Assembly: GCA_039707465.1 (NCBI GenBank)
Contig: CM077651.1
Location: 21,015,019-21,079,018 of the forward strand
DNA length: 64,000 nucleotides
From: Rhabdophis nuchalis
Lineage: Eukaryota; Chordata; Lepidosauria; Squamata; Natricidae
Direction: 5' to 3'
Position numbers and translations under genes: made by a program. The notes under the pieces are model-generated. The model made no database searches and was not told where the DNA came from. It was given only the letters and a program-made list of their open reading frames with translations. Below, piece by piece: positions 12,413 through 24,107 of this stretch. Position 1 is the stretch's first letter. Each line of letters starts with the position of its first letter.

Positions 12413-12780
12413 CTATAGGAAATGGGTTGATACTTAATTTGGCTCTTCTGCTGAGAGCTGTTTGGCTAATCTTCTGCTAGAATATATTGCTACCAGTATA
12501 ACTCATAGCATACAGTATTGAAAGCCCTTCCCCCATGATGAGGCATCCATGAAGGTTGTTGTTATTGCCAACAAGACCCTCACAGCATTATTAAACTTAC
12601 ATGCTGTTCAACTCTCTGTATATAAGGGCATCAGCTTTTGCATTCACTTCATCAAACGTCTTCTAATCTCACCAGAACACTCTTGGTTGCTAACTATATT
12701 CAGTCAGAAGACGCTGGGATAATTTCATGAACTCGATCTACACAGTAACTGACAAATATCCACCGTACAAGTCACTTGAG
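12413..12780. other. Sequence upstream of the CpG island, no gene recognised
   Basis: A TATATAAGG string at about 12618-12626 resembles a TATA box, but nothing else supports a promoter at that point. Confidence 0.35.
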
Positions 12781-14920
12781 ATACATATTTTAAACTGCCC
12801 AAGACGCCGCGGTTCCTGTTGCTGGATGTTAACACAGCCTCCTTCCAGAATGCGCCTTAAACGGTGCTTTCCCCGCAGCGCCGAACATTTGCTCTCCCTC
12901 ATCCCCAAATGCCCTTTCAAAGTAACTGTTTGAGTCTCCTTGTACAACCTACTTGATATTAGGGCTGATTATCTTTGACTAATGAAAACTCTAATGGCCC
13001 TAATAAATTGCAGAGGCTACGGAACCTCCAACGGCGTAATGACCTCAACCACCCATCTCCAGGAATCAAGGTGGAGCCTCCTTCGCCGTCACGCTGCATT
13101 GCTGGCTCTTGCAGAAAACGGGGCAGAGGCGCCGTAGAGAAGAGCTGGAAGGGGAGATTTCCAAACACGGTGAAGTCACTCTTGGGAGGCGGGGCTGATC
13201 GCGCCGTAAAATCCCTGCCGGTCCTTGCAACCAGCGTTCTCTGGGGGACCGAAAGTGCTTTCACCTGATCCCAGGGAGTAAAGCGCCGAGGACCGACGCT
13301 GGTTTTCGCTCGCTTCCATCTGAAGGGATCCCCCTCCAGGCAGGCGAGGCGAATTCGGAGAGTTTGAAACGGACGTCGCAAAATGGAGCTGGCACGGAAC
13401 TCCGAGCGCGAAAGGAAACTTCTGCAAGTTTTCCCAAGCGGCGTGATTCAGGACTCCGCTTCGAAGGGGAGGAAAGGACGGAAGGGTGGGAGGCAGGAAA
13501 GATTTCGTAAAGACGGATTTAAACCGCAGTCTTCCCGAAGCCTTCAAGGGCGTTTGTTCCAGCGCTAAAGTCAAGTGTTTTTTTTTTTAAATTGTTCTGA
13601 GTAGCCCCTGAGTTCGGGACTGGATCTGCACTAGATCTTTAATATGATTCTACAGCACGCGAATCTCCCCCCCCCCCCTCCTTTGAACGCCGGTGCGCAA
13701 AGATGAATCTCTCCCCGCATCTTTTGCCCTCTCCTGGTCCACAGCCGCGACCAGAGGCAAAAATCGGAAGCCGTGGAAAACAGCCCCGATTGATAGTGGT
13801 TGTCATTCCCTCACTGCCTCCCACCCACCCGGTTTCCTCCGAGAGCTTAAGAGCTGCACAGGGCTGTCTCCTCTAATTTATATCGAGGCCCCTTTCTTTT
13901 TCGGCCCTCTCTCCCAACATTCCCCGCCCGACGGTCCTTCGAGGGAGAGGGTAAGTTCCAGCCGGCGCAAACTCCAAGCGAGGCGCACGTGGTTTCCAGC
14001 CGAACGCGTCCAGACCAATCCCGCCCTTGTGCAGCTTTCTAAACCAAGATTTGAGGTTGGGCGCGCGCCGTGGGGTGGAAACCTCAACCCCAATTACAAC
14101 TGGCGGACAGAAATGTTTCCACCAAGAATCGATTAGCAACCAGTGCTAGTCGGGGGGAAAAAATCCTAGGCAGTTCTTTGCTTTGGGAAACAGGTTGACG
14201 GCGTTTTAATTTTAATTTCTTCTTAATTCACAATTCGTTGCTCTGGGTTGTAAATCCCCGAGAAGGGGGGTGGGGGGGAGCTGATAACGCCGCTCCTGCG
14301 TCTGCCTGACTCGAGCCATCAAACTTACCCAGGGTTTGGGCTCGCTCTCCACCAGAGTTCCTACCGGCTCGGGTCAAGAGCGAAGCCGCTGCTCCCGTTT
14401 CCCTCCTGCTCGGGACTCGCCGGCTTCCTTTGCGGCGCCGATCCCGCAGCGGTCAGTTCCGGCGGGGAAACAGCTGGAGGCGCGTCGGTGCTTTTTTTGG
14501 GGGGGGGGGGCGAAATGCGCCCCCGGAGAAGAAACCTTTTTGCTGGTCGTCCAGCCGTCTCCTCTTCTCCCCGACGCCAGAAGCTCCTTTTGCTCCTCTT
14601 GGACGACAAAAGATGCTTGAACGGTTTTATGGGAACCGACCTTCGCTTCTTCAAAGGAAAGGCTGGTGTTGGATGAATTTTAGACGAAATTTTTAGGCGG
14701 GCTCTTGCGGTCTTTGAAGGCAAACCGACGCGCCAAAAGAAAACTTGTCAATTGGAGTGGCAATTTCGCTGGGCAGTTGAAAGGGAAAATTGAGAGCCCG
14801 CAGCTCCCCTTCGGATTTTGGGACGCCTTTATAATTTGTCCCAGTGTCCCCGGAATTTGTGGAGTTCATTATGCTAATATTTGGGGTGAATACCGCTACT
14901 TTGTTCCCCCGGTGAGATGT
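12781..14920. promoter_or_regulatory. CpG island, probable promoter/first-exon region of an unidentified gene
   Basis: From about 12800 to 14750 the sequence is rich in G+C and in intact CpG dinucleotides (for example GCGCCG, GGCGCGCGCCG, CGGCGCGT), in sharp contrast to the AT-rich flanks and to the CpG-poor repeats. In vertebrates such blocks mark promoters. Open frames of 80-147 codons occur on both strands but none resembles a known protein, and long frames are expected by chance in GC-rich DNA. Two good splice-donor consensus sites are present, AGG|GTAAGT on plus at 13950/13951 and CTGG|GTAAGT on minus at 14329/14328. A TTTATAATT string lies at about 14828. Direction of transcription is not settled; a noncoding first exon or a bidirectional promoter would fit. 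Confidence 0.6.
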
Positions 14921-17073
14921 TAATAATAACCAACAAGGAGTAATTTCAGACTCTTAGAAATTGGGTGTTTTAACTGCACCATCAGTCTGCCTCATTCATG
15001 GAATTTTATGATAAATGATACGGTTTCACCATAACCCTTCCCAGTGTTCTAGTGCTTTTTCCTGCCTGGTTTTTAAATCAGAGAAAATGTGTTAAGGAAG
15101 GGGGGGAAATTGCAGAATGTTTTATGGTTTCTAGAAATGACTAGAACAAGGTCAAGTTACATTTTGTCTCATGCAAAAACTGGAATCAAGGAAGGAAAAT
15201 TTAAGGAAAGAAGGGGAAAACATCAGCATTTCCTACACAGAAGTACTTATTGATATGGAAATAATAAAGATCACTGTTGGAAGAAAGATTTTTTTTTCAT
15301 TTCTGGTTTTTGGTACATTTATTTAATGCTAAATATGAAAAAAATGTTTAGATAGATAGATAAGATAGATAGAGTTTTTTAAATAAATGTATAATTTGTT
15401 GGTTTGGGCTTTTGTCTTTATGATTTAGACTAATTTATTGGATATATTTAATAGCCAATTAACTTTCATTCAATTATCTTTCCAAACAAATTAGCGTTCG
15501 CTCCTGGACTACTATATTTTAAATCTGAAATCCATCTTTTTTTTAAAATGGCTTTTTACCTTAAATGGTTTTTAAAACATCATCTGTTATAAATAGGCAG
15601 AGGAATCAAAATGGTTTGGGCAAAAGAAGTCAGAATGGCAGAAGTGATGATGCAATTGAAGCTTCCCCTACATCACACATACAAAAAGGCCAGGCTTTGA
15701 TTTCTTCTTTGTGTCTTGACTTTTTTTGACATATCCTGTGAATATTTTTGAGGAAATGCGGGATAAATTTAAATTTGAGGATAGATGTATTGCTGTATTT
15801 TTTTTCCACTCTTCTTTGCCCATTTCTTGCTCTCATTACAAGAGTTCCAGCTTGCAGTGCCGTCAGCAAAAGTGAGTAAATTTTCCAGAATTCTGTTTCA
15901 GGCAGGATGTAGCGAATAGGAAGAAACTGAATGTCCAAATGTTTGGTTGGTCTGCGCTGTTGCTCATGGAAAGGGGTTCAACAGCAGGGATGCCCCTGTC
16001 ATTTTCTCATTCAAGAGGCAGTAGTTGTTTTCATGTCATCAATAACACTTCAGCACCAACTTTCATCTTCATCCCAGAACCTTAGTGGTAATTTTTTTTT
16101 TTTGATGGACTCGCCTTAAAGTTGAAATATCTGGCCTAATTTGGGGACTTCCTAATTACTCTGCCAATCTTTCCTTGGGGATTTGTATGGTTAATTGTGC
16201 AAAATAAAATAGCAACTTTAATAAAGGCAGCAGCAAACCAGTGAGCTTTTGAGAAGGTTTTGATCCCTCCTTAAGTGTCAAGAGGAAGATGCATTTGTCT
16301 TGGGAGGGGGCAGGTGGTTCCTGCTGGTATCAGTTACACTTAGCATTTAGGAACAAAGAATCCTGCTTGATTCTCTCCCCTCCCCAGTTCAGAAAAGCCA
16401 AAGGTCATCAGTCTCCAATCTGTTTCCTGTCATGCAACATCTGTATCTTCAGGACATAAAAGTATTTGGCAAGGGAGGGAGACAAAGAGGTTATATTTAT
16501 ATAATAAAGGAATATTAGAATTATTTTTGGTAAGCCACCTAGAGTCACTAAAAGTGAGCGTGGCAGGCATATAAATCAAATAAATGAGTACTTAAAGAAT
16601 TAAAACAGTTACTTGGTGTACTGAGAACAACCCCCTGCTTAATACAGGAATCCAAATTAAAGCATCCCTGACAGATGAATGGAAGCATAGCCTTCATCTG
16701 AACATCATCCAATGAAAGCTCCCATCCACCTCTCCGCTGTCAATGGTTCCCTCTATTAAGAAGCTTGTTCTCTCCTAGAATTTTATTAGAGAACTGGCCC
16801 TTCCACAATGTAAGGCCATTATGTCCTTTCCTGAATTTTAGAATGATGGAGAACCAGCCTACATGATCATTCTATATAGCAATGCCCCAGGTATTTGACT
16901 CTGATGTCCCTGTTCCCCAAGGATAAAGGTATAGGAAACTTTCAGTTGCTCTTCCTATGGCTTTTTTTTTGGGGGGGGGGGGAGGGTAGCCTCCTTGTTG
17001 ATTCTCCCCCCCCCCCCAGTTTTTATGATTCTTTCCCAAATTGTCAGCCGCAAAAGACCAGGACCACATGTAG
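14921..17073. other. AT-rich sequence, no gene recognised
   Basis: Contains a (GATA)n run at about 15350-15373 and a possible L2 3' end at about 16530-16590 (GTAAGCCACCTAGAGTCACT then CATATAAATCAAATAAAT). If the CpG island is a promoter firing rightwards, this would be its first intron; no exon was recognised. Confidence 0.45.
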
Positions 17074-17245
17074 TATCATAAAATCATTCGGAACTTGGAG
17101 GTCTTCTAGTCCAACCCCCTGTCTAAGGCAGAAGACCCTACTGCATCCCCAACAAATGGCTACCCAATCTTTTCTTGAAGACCTCCAATAATGGAGCACT
17201 CTTCCAATCCACCTGTTCAACTCATTGCTGTTCAACTCATTGCTC
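17074..17245 (-). mobile_element. CR1 3' end fragment, antisense
   Basis: On the minus strand this is the last part of CR1: a short untranslated region ending in TAGAAGACCTCCAAG-type sequence. A small tandem duplication (TGTTCAACTCATTGC twice, about 17215-17243) sits at its inner edge. Confidence 0.75.
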
Positions 17246-17789
17246 TTACGTGAAGGTTCAATTAAGCTGATTTATTGCTAAAAGCCTATGCACAGGAATC
17301 TTCTCAGTTAATGATCAGCACCTGGCTAAAGTTAGATAAGGGTCAAGGTGAGTTGGATCTATTTCGTTTCTGGCTAAGTGGGGATTTCCCTTTTCGCTCC
17401 ATCCTGAGGTTCTGCCATTCCTTCTGCTAGAGAACTAGACTCGGTACTCGGGATAGTTCTGATCAATTGTAGAATAAAATAAAGAAAGGCGTGCTATGAT
17501 TTGAAAACTATTTTTTCTTTTGATGCAACCTAAAATTGTGTTTCTCTTTTTTCAACAACAAGACAATGCTAATGGATATGCAGGGCAAGATTCCGAGAGT
17601 GGCTCTCCTACAGCAGCTGAAATGTTACATAGTTATAGTGAACTTTGACCAAAAAATTACAAAAATAAAAGGAGCAAACACACTTGATATCAAGCAATCT
17701 AATTCAAACCTTTCTCTGCTGGGGTTTAGAATTGGCAGAATTCACAGCAAGCAATTCCAACCCATAATGGTGATTTTATATATTTATTT
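17246..17789. other. No gene recognised
   Basis: AT-rich sequence leading into the CR1 fragment at 17790. The open frame at 17536-17862 runs into CR1 sequence ([17 protein letters not shown]) and is not a host gene. Confidence 0.45.
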
Positions 17790-18235
17790 ACTAAGCCTGG
17801 GACTCTTGAAAGTGCAGAGAAAAGCAACGAAGATGATTGGGGAGCTGGAGGCTAAGACATGAACGGTTGAAGGAATTGAGTATGTCTAATGAAAAGAAGG
17901 GCTGGAAGTGACATGATTGCAGTATTCCAATATTTGGGGGGCTGCCACAAAGAAGAGGGGGTCAACTTATTCTCCAAAGGACAAGAAGGCAAGACAAGAA
18001 CCAACGGGTAGTAACTAATCAAGGAGAGATCCAACCTAGAACTAAGGGGAAATTTCCTGACAGAACAATTAACCAGTACAATGGGTCACTTTCAGAAGTT
18101 CTAGGTGCTCCATCACTGGAGATTTTTAAGAAGAGACTGGACAGCCATTTATCTGAAATGGTACAGGGTGTCCTGCTTGAGCAGGTGGTTGGACTAGAAG
18201 ACCTCCAAGGTCCCTTCCAATTCTCTTATTCTGCT
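17790..18235 (+). mobile_element. CR1 LINE 3' end
   Basis: The plus strand encodes the CR1 C-terminal [17 protein letters not shown] block at the left edge, then a frameshifted remainder, then the 3' untranslated region with GGTTGGACTAGAAGACCTCC near 18190. Stops in the C-terminal region show that it is inactive. Confidence 0.8.
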
Positions 18236-19124
18236 TCAATGGCAAAAACCACTTAAATAGCTACGACTAATTTCATCTGCTGTTTCTTCTCAATGTTTTG
18301 TGGCTACAGATCACAGTTTCTGAAAGAGAGTAGTAATGCTTTCGTAATGAAGCCTGGAGAATGGGGAAAGAATTCGATCTGATTTGGACAGGGTAACATT
18401 TTCCCTAAAGAGTCAGATTTAGATTTGAAAAGGCTTCTCCTTTCAGCTTCGTTCCGAGGTTCATTCAAGCCTGAAATGCCGATATTATTTAAGGTTGCTT
18501 TTAATATTGTTCATTCCTTGTGAAATCAGCTGGACATGGTGACATGAAGGTGAGTTACATTTAAATTGGTCTATTGTAGTGGGGGCTATTTTGCAGATTT
18601 TTTATTTTTTAATGCAAATGGTTCAGAAGGCAGTACTAAAAGCAGTGAGAATAACTATGCTCTTCACAGATGGAAGCATATTATACTTGTCCTGCGGTCA
18701 TATTTTGCCATTCGTACTGTATCTACCAGTTGCTTTAAACACAATTCAAAGAGATGTAAATATTTTTTCATATCTTAAAATGTTAAAACCAGGATAGGTT
18801 TTAATAATACATTCACAACACTGACATAGCTTGATGGGGAAATCTTTTCTTGTGTTGTATACCACTGGTAACAAATTCTAAGTTGATGTAGATCAAAGAA
18901 GGGACTTCCTTATTCACCATGATATAGAAGTTCTCGCTTTGTTTGATAGAATTGTACATTTTCTGATTAGCTTCTGTGCTTGATTAAGACTTCTGTATGA
19001 AGGCATTTGTTTCTTAGAAGTATATGCTTTATTAGAATTTTTCTTTTTGTGTATCTATCTGCTTTTATACAGTTTTTTAAATGAGATGGATTCTTCTAGA
19101 TTTTGAGTCAGGAAGAAGTGGAGT
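18236..19124. other. AT-rich sequence, no gene recognised
   Basis: Short open frames only; nothing recognisable. Confidence 0.5.
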
Positions 19125-19285
19125 TAGTGTAACAACTTGCCTTCAGAAGTTGTGGGTGCTCATCACGAGGCTTTTAAGGAGAGACTGGGCATCCATTTGT
19201 CTGAAATGGAATAGGGTCTCCTTCTTGGGGAGGGGGTTGGAATAGAAGACCCCCAAGATCCCTTTCAACTCTTCTGCTATTCTGT
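19125..19285 (+). mobile_element. CR1 3' end fragment
   Basis: About 160 bp matching the CR1 3' untranslated end (AACTTGCCTTCAGAAGTTGT ... GGGTTGGAATAGAAGACC), finishing in CTGCTATTCTGTT. Confidence 0.75.
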
Positions 19286-20094
19286 TAAGTAGAGTTTTGA
19301 GCTCAGAGAGCTTACAAAAGATTTGACAGTGCATGGTTAGTGCTTTCACACAAATAAATATTGTAACGGGTTTTGCCATGCAACACAGTGGTAATGCATG
19401 ATGATAATGCCTATGTGCTAGAAAGAAAACTAGTGTGGTAATTTATACAATCAGAAGAGAAATCGAAGTATGTGTAATGGTCTTATCCTTATTTCATTAC
19501 TACTGTTCATTAAACATTCACTGATATGTAGCTTAAAAGATTCTGTCTTCCATCTGGCCCAGCAGGCAACAGGTCTATTAGTGTATTATTGTGTGCCTTA
19601 CTGTACAAATTACTTGCACAGTAATTTTGTCCTTGACCCTTACTGGTCTTAGAAGAAGTTTGGAATTACTTGTTAATTCCTACAATGAGGAGACATTAAC
19701 AATACACTTTGCCTAGATCCAGGTCCTTACCTTTCCCAAACACGGAAAACAATGAATCTAGAAGTGAAGTGGACATACCATTTGGCAGATTAAGACCTAT
19801 AAATGTTTAGGAGTGGTTTTCAAGCTTCTAAATCCAAAATGTTCATTTATTTAATTAATTAATTTCAAGAAAGAGATGTGTATCAGCAGTCCAAGTTTAT
19901 TATTTCACCCTGGAGTACAGTATACACCTGCTTTAATTAAGTTGAACCCCAAGCACAATTGCTATAGGGGGAACATTAGATCATATAACAACATAGCAAC
20001 CGTAGAGTGAGTTCAAACTTGATTTTTAAGAAACAACTTCCAGGTAACTCATTGCATTACAGATATACAGTAGTACTTCAGTGGGTAGCAGGAA
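19286..20094. other. AT-rich sequence, no gene recognised
   Basis: No coding exon or clear repeat was recognised between the CR1 fragment and the L2 element. Confidence 0.5.
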
Positions 20095-22000
20095 TCGAAT
20101 ATCGAATATTTATTTGTATAACCGCGTCCTCTCCCCTAGGGGACTCGGAGCGGTGTACAGGGAGGAATAAAACAGAATAAAATATATACATGAATACAAT
20201 AAATACAATAAAAACAAATTAAATTTGACTATCCCTGCACTAAAATTCCCATTTAAAATTAACAATTCCTAATCCCTGGGTAGAGACTAACCTAGGCCGG
20301 CCAAGCAGAAAAAGTGAGTTTTTAATTTCTGACGGAAGGAGCGGAGGTCCATAGTTGTTCTAATGTCGGGGGGAAGGTCGTTCCAGAGGGCTGGGCCCGC
20401 CACAGAGAAGGCCTTTCCCCTGGCCGTCGCCCGCTGACAAAGTCTAGTGGACGGCACCCGGAGCAGTCCCTCTCTGTGGGAGCGAATCGGCCGGGAGGAT
20501 GTATGGGGCAGAATCCGATCCCGCAGATAGCTAGGTCCCGAGCCATGGAGCGCTTTAAAGATGAGAACTAACACCTTGAAGCGCACCCGAAAGATGACAG
20601 GTAGCCAGTGCAGCTCGCGCAAGAGCGGTGTTACATGGGTATACCTTGCGGTACCCATTATTGCTCGCGCGGCTGCATTCTGGACCAGCTGAAGTCTTCG
20701 GGTGCACCTCAAGGGGAGCCCCATGTAGAGAGAGTTACAATAGTCCAGTCGGGATGTCACGAGAGCATGGGTGACTGTGCGAAGGGCGTCCCGATCCAAT
20801 AGGGGGCGCAACTGGCGAACCAGGCGAACCTGGTAAAACGCCCTCCTGGCCACGGCTGTCACTTGATCTTCCATGGACAGCCGGGCATCCAGGAGGACAT
20901 CCAAGTTGCGTGCCCCATCCACTGGGGCAAGATGTTCGCCCCCAATGGCCAGCGATGGAGTCAACTGGTTGAATCGGGCAGCCGGAAACCACAGCCACTC
21001 GGTCTTGGTCGGGTTGAGCCTGAGTCCGTTTCTTCCCATCCAGATCCGTACGGCTTCCAGGCACTGGCACATCACCGCTACGGCATCGTTGTGGTGGTTT
21101 GGGGTAGATATATACAGCTGAGTATCATCAGCGTAGAGATGGTACTCTACCCCAAAACCACGGATGATCTCACCCAGCGGCTTCATATATGTGTTAAACA
21201 GGAGAGGCGAGAGGACCGACCCCTGAGGCACCCCACATGTGAGGGGTCTCGGAGTCGACCTCTGCTCTCCTGTCAACACAAATTGCGATCGGCCAGAGAG
21301 GTAGGAGGAGAACCACCGTAAAACGGTGCCTCCCACCCCCAACCCCCCCAGCCGATGCAATAGGATACCATGGTCGATGGTATCAAAAGCCACCGAGAGG
21401 TCTAATAGGACCAGGATGGAGGAACAACCCCCATCTCTGGCCCTCCAGAGATCATCGACCAACGCGACCAATGCCGTCTCGGTGCTATGCCCAGGCCGAA
21501 AGCCGGACTGGCGCGGGTCTAGATAATCAACTTCCTCCAGGTGACGGGGAAACTGTTGTGCCATCACACTCTCAACAACCTTCGCCAAGAAGGGAAGGTT
21601 GGAGACTGGACGATAGTTGGTTAAAAGAGCTGGATCCAAAGAGGGCTTCTTAAGGAGGGGCCTCACCATAGCCTCTTTTAGGGAAGCAGGCAAGGAACCC
21701 TCACTTAAGGATGCGTTGACAACCTCTTGGAGCCAGCCTCGTGTCACCTCCCAGGATGCCAGTACAAGCCAGGAGGGACACGGGTCCAATAAACATGTGG
21801 TGGCTCGCAGTCACCCACGTAACCTGTCCATATCCTCGGAAGTAACGGAGTCAAACTCCTCCCAAACAAGATCTGTCTCGTGGCATCCCACTGGACCATC
21901 AATGGGGGCTAGCTCGTTCTGTATCTGAGCGAGGTTTACTGAGCAGGAGTCAGTAAACCTGAATCTAAATATCTTTACTTATCTGTCTGAACCTACTTCA
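20095..22000 (-). mobile_element. L2-clade LINE, 5'-truncated, antisense
   Basis: A minus-strand element with the 3' portion of ORF2 (see 20287-21789) followed by a 3' untranslated tail containing GTACACCGCTCCGAGTCCCC and ending near 20095. The reading frame can be followed upstream of the first methionine to about 21960 (EEFDSVTSEDMDRLRG, family-like), broken there by one TGA codon. The endonuclease domain is missing, so the copy is 5'-truncated as usual for LINEs. Confidence 0.85.
20287..21789 (-). pseudogene. L2-type LINE reverse transcriptase, 500-codon open frame
   Basis: This encodes the reverse-transcriptase part of an L2-clade ORF2 protein, which primes cDNA synthesis from a nicked chromosomal target. 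Visible blocks: NYRPVSNLPFLAKVVE (about residues 58-73), SGFRPGHSTETAL (95-107), LLDLSVAFDTIDH (128-140) with catalytic Asp130, GVPQGSVLSPLLF (186-198), and the catalytic HLYADD (217-222). The C-terminal region ends with GPALWNDLPPDIR and SFRQKLKTH blocks typical of L2. The frame is intact over 500 codons, which is striking for an element with no endonuclease domain; it suggests recent insertion. It opens at an internal methionine, because an in-frame TGA lies about 20 codons upstream. Not expected to be functional alone. Confidence 0.85.
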
Positions 22001-22388
22001 CAACCCTATTGGACTGGTAGATAATTTCAAGTCATCCTGGGAAAAAGTGACCCAAAGGAAATGGAACTATTGCTTTTCCAGTGATGCTATTTATATTAGG
22101 GCCAGCTTTAGCTAAATTACACATCTGTAATGTGTAATTAGGTGTGGAAATGCAAATAAAAATTATGGCTCTCTCAAGTGTTATATTTATAAATACTGTT
22201 GAATGAAGTTTAGCTCCCAAACCAATCCGATACCTAAACCTTAATTTCAACCCCTAAATTCAGAGCTCTATATGAAGCCCATTTAACTGTCCTTCCCTCA
22301 ACTCTTTTTGGAATAGAATTCCTTTGGAAGCCTGATAATGCAGCATTGGAGGGATAGAAGTCATACTGTATGCTCTTCTTTATGGTAG
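22001..22388. other. No gene recognised
   Basis: AT-rich sequence between the L2 element and a foldback MITE. A short repeat of GTAAACCT near 21930-21960 marks the L2 5' edge. Confidence 0.4.
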
Positions 22389-22528
22389 TTATAGGGCAGG
22401 GATGTCCAAACTTGGGAACTTTAAGACTTGTGGACTTCAACTCCCAGATTTCCCCAGCCAGCATAGCTTCTGGGAGTTGAAGTCCACAAGTCTTAAAGTT
22501 CCCAAGTTTGGACATCCCTGTTATAGGG
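22389..22528. mobile_element. Foldback hAT MITE with perfect 8-bp TSD
   Basis: The element is 22397-22520. Two long arms pair almost completely: GGGATGTCCAAACTTGGGAA facing its complement ending GACATCCCTG. The direct repeat TTATAGGG flanks it at 22389-22396 and 22521-22528. Transcribed or single-stranded, it would fold into one hairpin. Confidence 0.9.
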
Positions 22529-22659
22529 GAATATTGGTCATCAGCTGATTATTCCTAAATTGTTTGGGCACTCCAATCATTTCTCTCTATTAGATGACTG
22601 AGATAGCTCTGAACATGGAAATTTATCTGTGTCCCCAGGATCATCGGAGTAGTGCTCCT

Positions 22660-23105
22660 GGTTCTTGCAGTCTGCAAGTTTTCTTTGGAAATCCGTTCAT
22701 ACTCCCAGACCAGTCAAAGGACGTTCATCCCAAACTACAGAGCTAAAAGACTATGGAGATTCTCAGCCATCCCAGTTGTGGTTGTCCCAAAGGTGTATTT
22801 TTAGGAGGCCACTGGACTTTCTTGTTGTTGTTTTTTCTTTGAAATTGAAAGAAAAAAGATTACAGGAACCAGGGACACTACTCAGGTGACCCCCCGAGGA
22901 CACAGATAAAACTCCAAGTGCTCCAATGACCCTCAAAAAGGATGCAAATGACCAGCTGTCTGCAAGGAATATAAATCCTTCCATACCCCACCATCCAGTC
23001 AGAGCTGAAGAAGCTTCTTGGATGAGAAGTGAAACATCTTCAAAGAAAAAACAAGAAAGTCCAGGTGCCTCCTGAAAAAGCATGTTTGGGATAACCATAA
23101 TGGTG
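22660..23105. mobile_element. Unnamed retroelement fragment with inverted terminal module
   Basis: The module TTCAAAGAAAAAACAAGAAA...AGTCCAG...CCTCC...TTTGGGA..AACCA appears on the plus strand at 23039-23101 and inverted at about 22778-22843. Between them lies ATAAATCCTTCCATACCCCA and GAAGAAGCTTCTTGGATGAG. A related plus-strand copy lies at 49500-49610. I believe this is a common squamate retroelement terminus, possibly Penelope-like, whose terminal repeats may be inverted; the name is a guess. Confidence 0.45.
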
Positions 23106-23190
23106 CAGCAGCAATGAGGCAGGATTGATTGCAGGATATTGCGCTTCATCTGCCATCTTCCTACAACTCCTAACTTAAAAAAAAAAAACC

Positions 23191-23271
23191 TGTAGAAAAC
23201 TCATACTTGTGACTGAACTCTAAACACTTTAAAAAAAATTAGAGCTGAGTCGCAAGTATGAGTTTTCTATA
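23191..23271. repeat. 81-bp hairpin (palindromic MITE candidate)
   Basis: Arms 23191-23224 and 23238-23271 are near-perfect complements around TAGAAAACTCATACTTG; the loop is about 13 nt. No target duplication was obvious. Confidence 0.8.
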
Positions 23272-23296
23272 GTCTTCTCCCTTTCCTTTCTGATAT

Positions 23297-23447
23297 CTCT
23301 AGACCAGGAGTTCCCAAACTTGGCAATTTTAAGACTTGTGGACTTCAACTCCCAGAATTCTCCAGCCAGCAGAGCTGGCTGGAGAATTCTGGGAGTTGAA
23401 GTCCACAAGTCTTAAAGTTGCCAAGTTTGGGAACCTCTGCTCGTGGC
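23297..23447. mobile_element. Foldback hAT MITE
   Basis: The element is 23305-23439. The inner arms CCAGAATTCTCCAGCCAGC and GCTGGCTGGAGAATTCTGG pair perfectly and the outer arms nearly so. Flanks CTCTAGAC and CTCGTGGC agree at only 5 of 8 positions, so the TSD has decayed. Confidence 0.85.
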
Positions 23448-24107
23448 GACTTCCGGATCACATTATTTTCAGAGATTAATGGGGTTGTGTTTCAATAATA
23501 GAACTATATTGTATTTCAGCCTCATGCTGGGTCCCTCGTAGGCTGTTTAATGCAATTTTAAGCCCTGGCAAGTGGTTTTTAGGGCTTTTCTTCCAGCTAC
23601 ATCCAGCTGTTTAGGGAGGCAAAATTAGACTGGCTGCCTGTGAGGCTGACCAGAGATTGGAGGCAGGGGAAGGCTGACACCATCACCGAAAAAGGCCAAC
23701 AAACCCCCTTGCTACTGACTCTCTTGCACCTCTCAGTGGTGATACAACCTAATTGCTTTCCTACATTGTCCATCCACAGTTGGATGCTGTTCACTTGAGG
23801 GAGGAAAGGTTTCGATCAGTGGGGGTATTCAGCAGGTTCTGACCACTTCTGGAGAACCTGGAGTGGAAAGTTTGAGTAGTTCGGTACCCTGAACAGCTTG
23901 GCATAGTGGTGACTAAGACTCTGAGCTAGAGAGCTGGAGCCCCCGGAATTCTAATCCTCTCGGGACTCAAAACTTTGTGGGGAAAATAGGAGGTGGAAGA
24001 TTAGTACACCATTTTGAGCAGGCCAGAAATGAAGGTGGGATTAAAAATACACAAATCAATATTGCCAGGAAAAAGTATAGGAATATAATCAGGTGGTCCC
24101 CAGCTCA
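23448..24107. other. No gene recognised
   Basis: Includes a degraded piece of the CAGGTTCTGACC..GGAGAACC type near 23825-23890 that recalls the F2 MITEs (see 43541-43806). No coding sequence was recognised. Confidence 0.4.

Noticed and set aside
12959..14723. Several open frames of 80-147 codons in the CpG-rich block as possible proteins
   Set aside because: No family motif on either strand, frames overlap on opposite strands, and GC-rich DNA gives long frames by chance.
20863..21321. 152-codon plus-strand frame
   Set aside because: Opposite-strand shadow of the L2 reverse transcriptase frame.
23018..23035. Hammerhead ribozyme core (GGATGAG...GAAAC)
   Set aside because: The core differs from CUGAUGA and stem II would be only about one pair with a three-base loop, so a working fold is not credible.
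22763..23149. 128-codon minus-strand frame as a host exon
   Set aside because: Covers a repeated retroelement terminus present elsewhere in the window.
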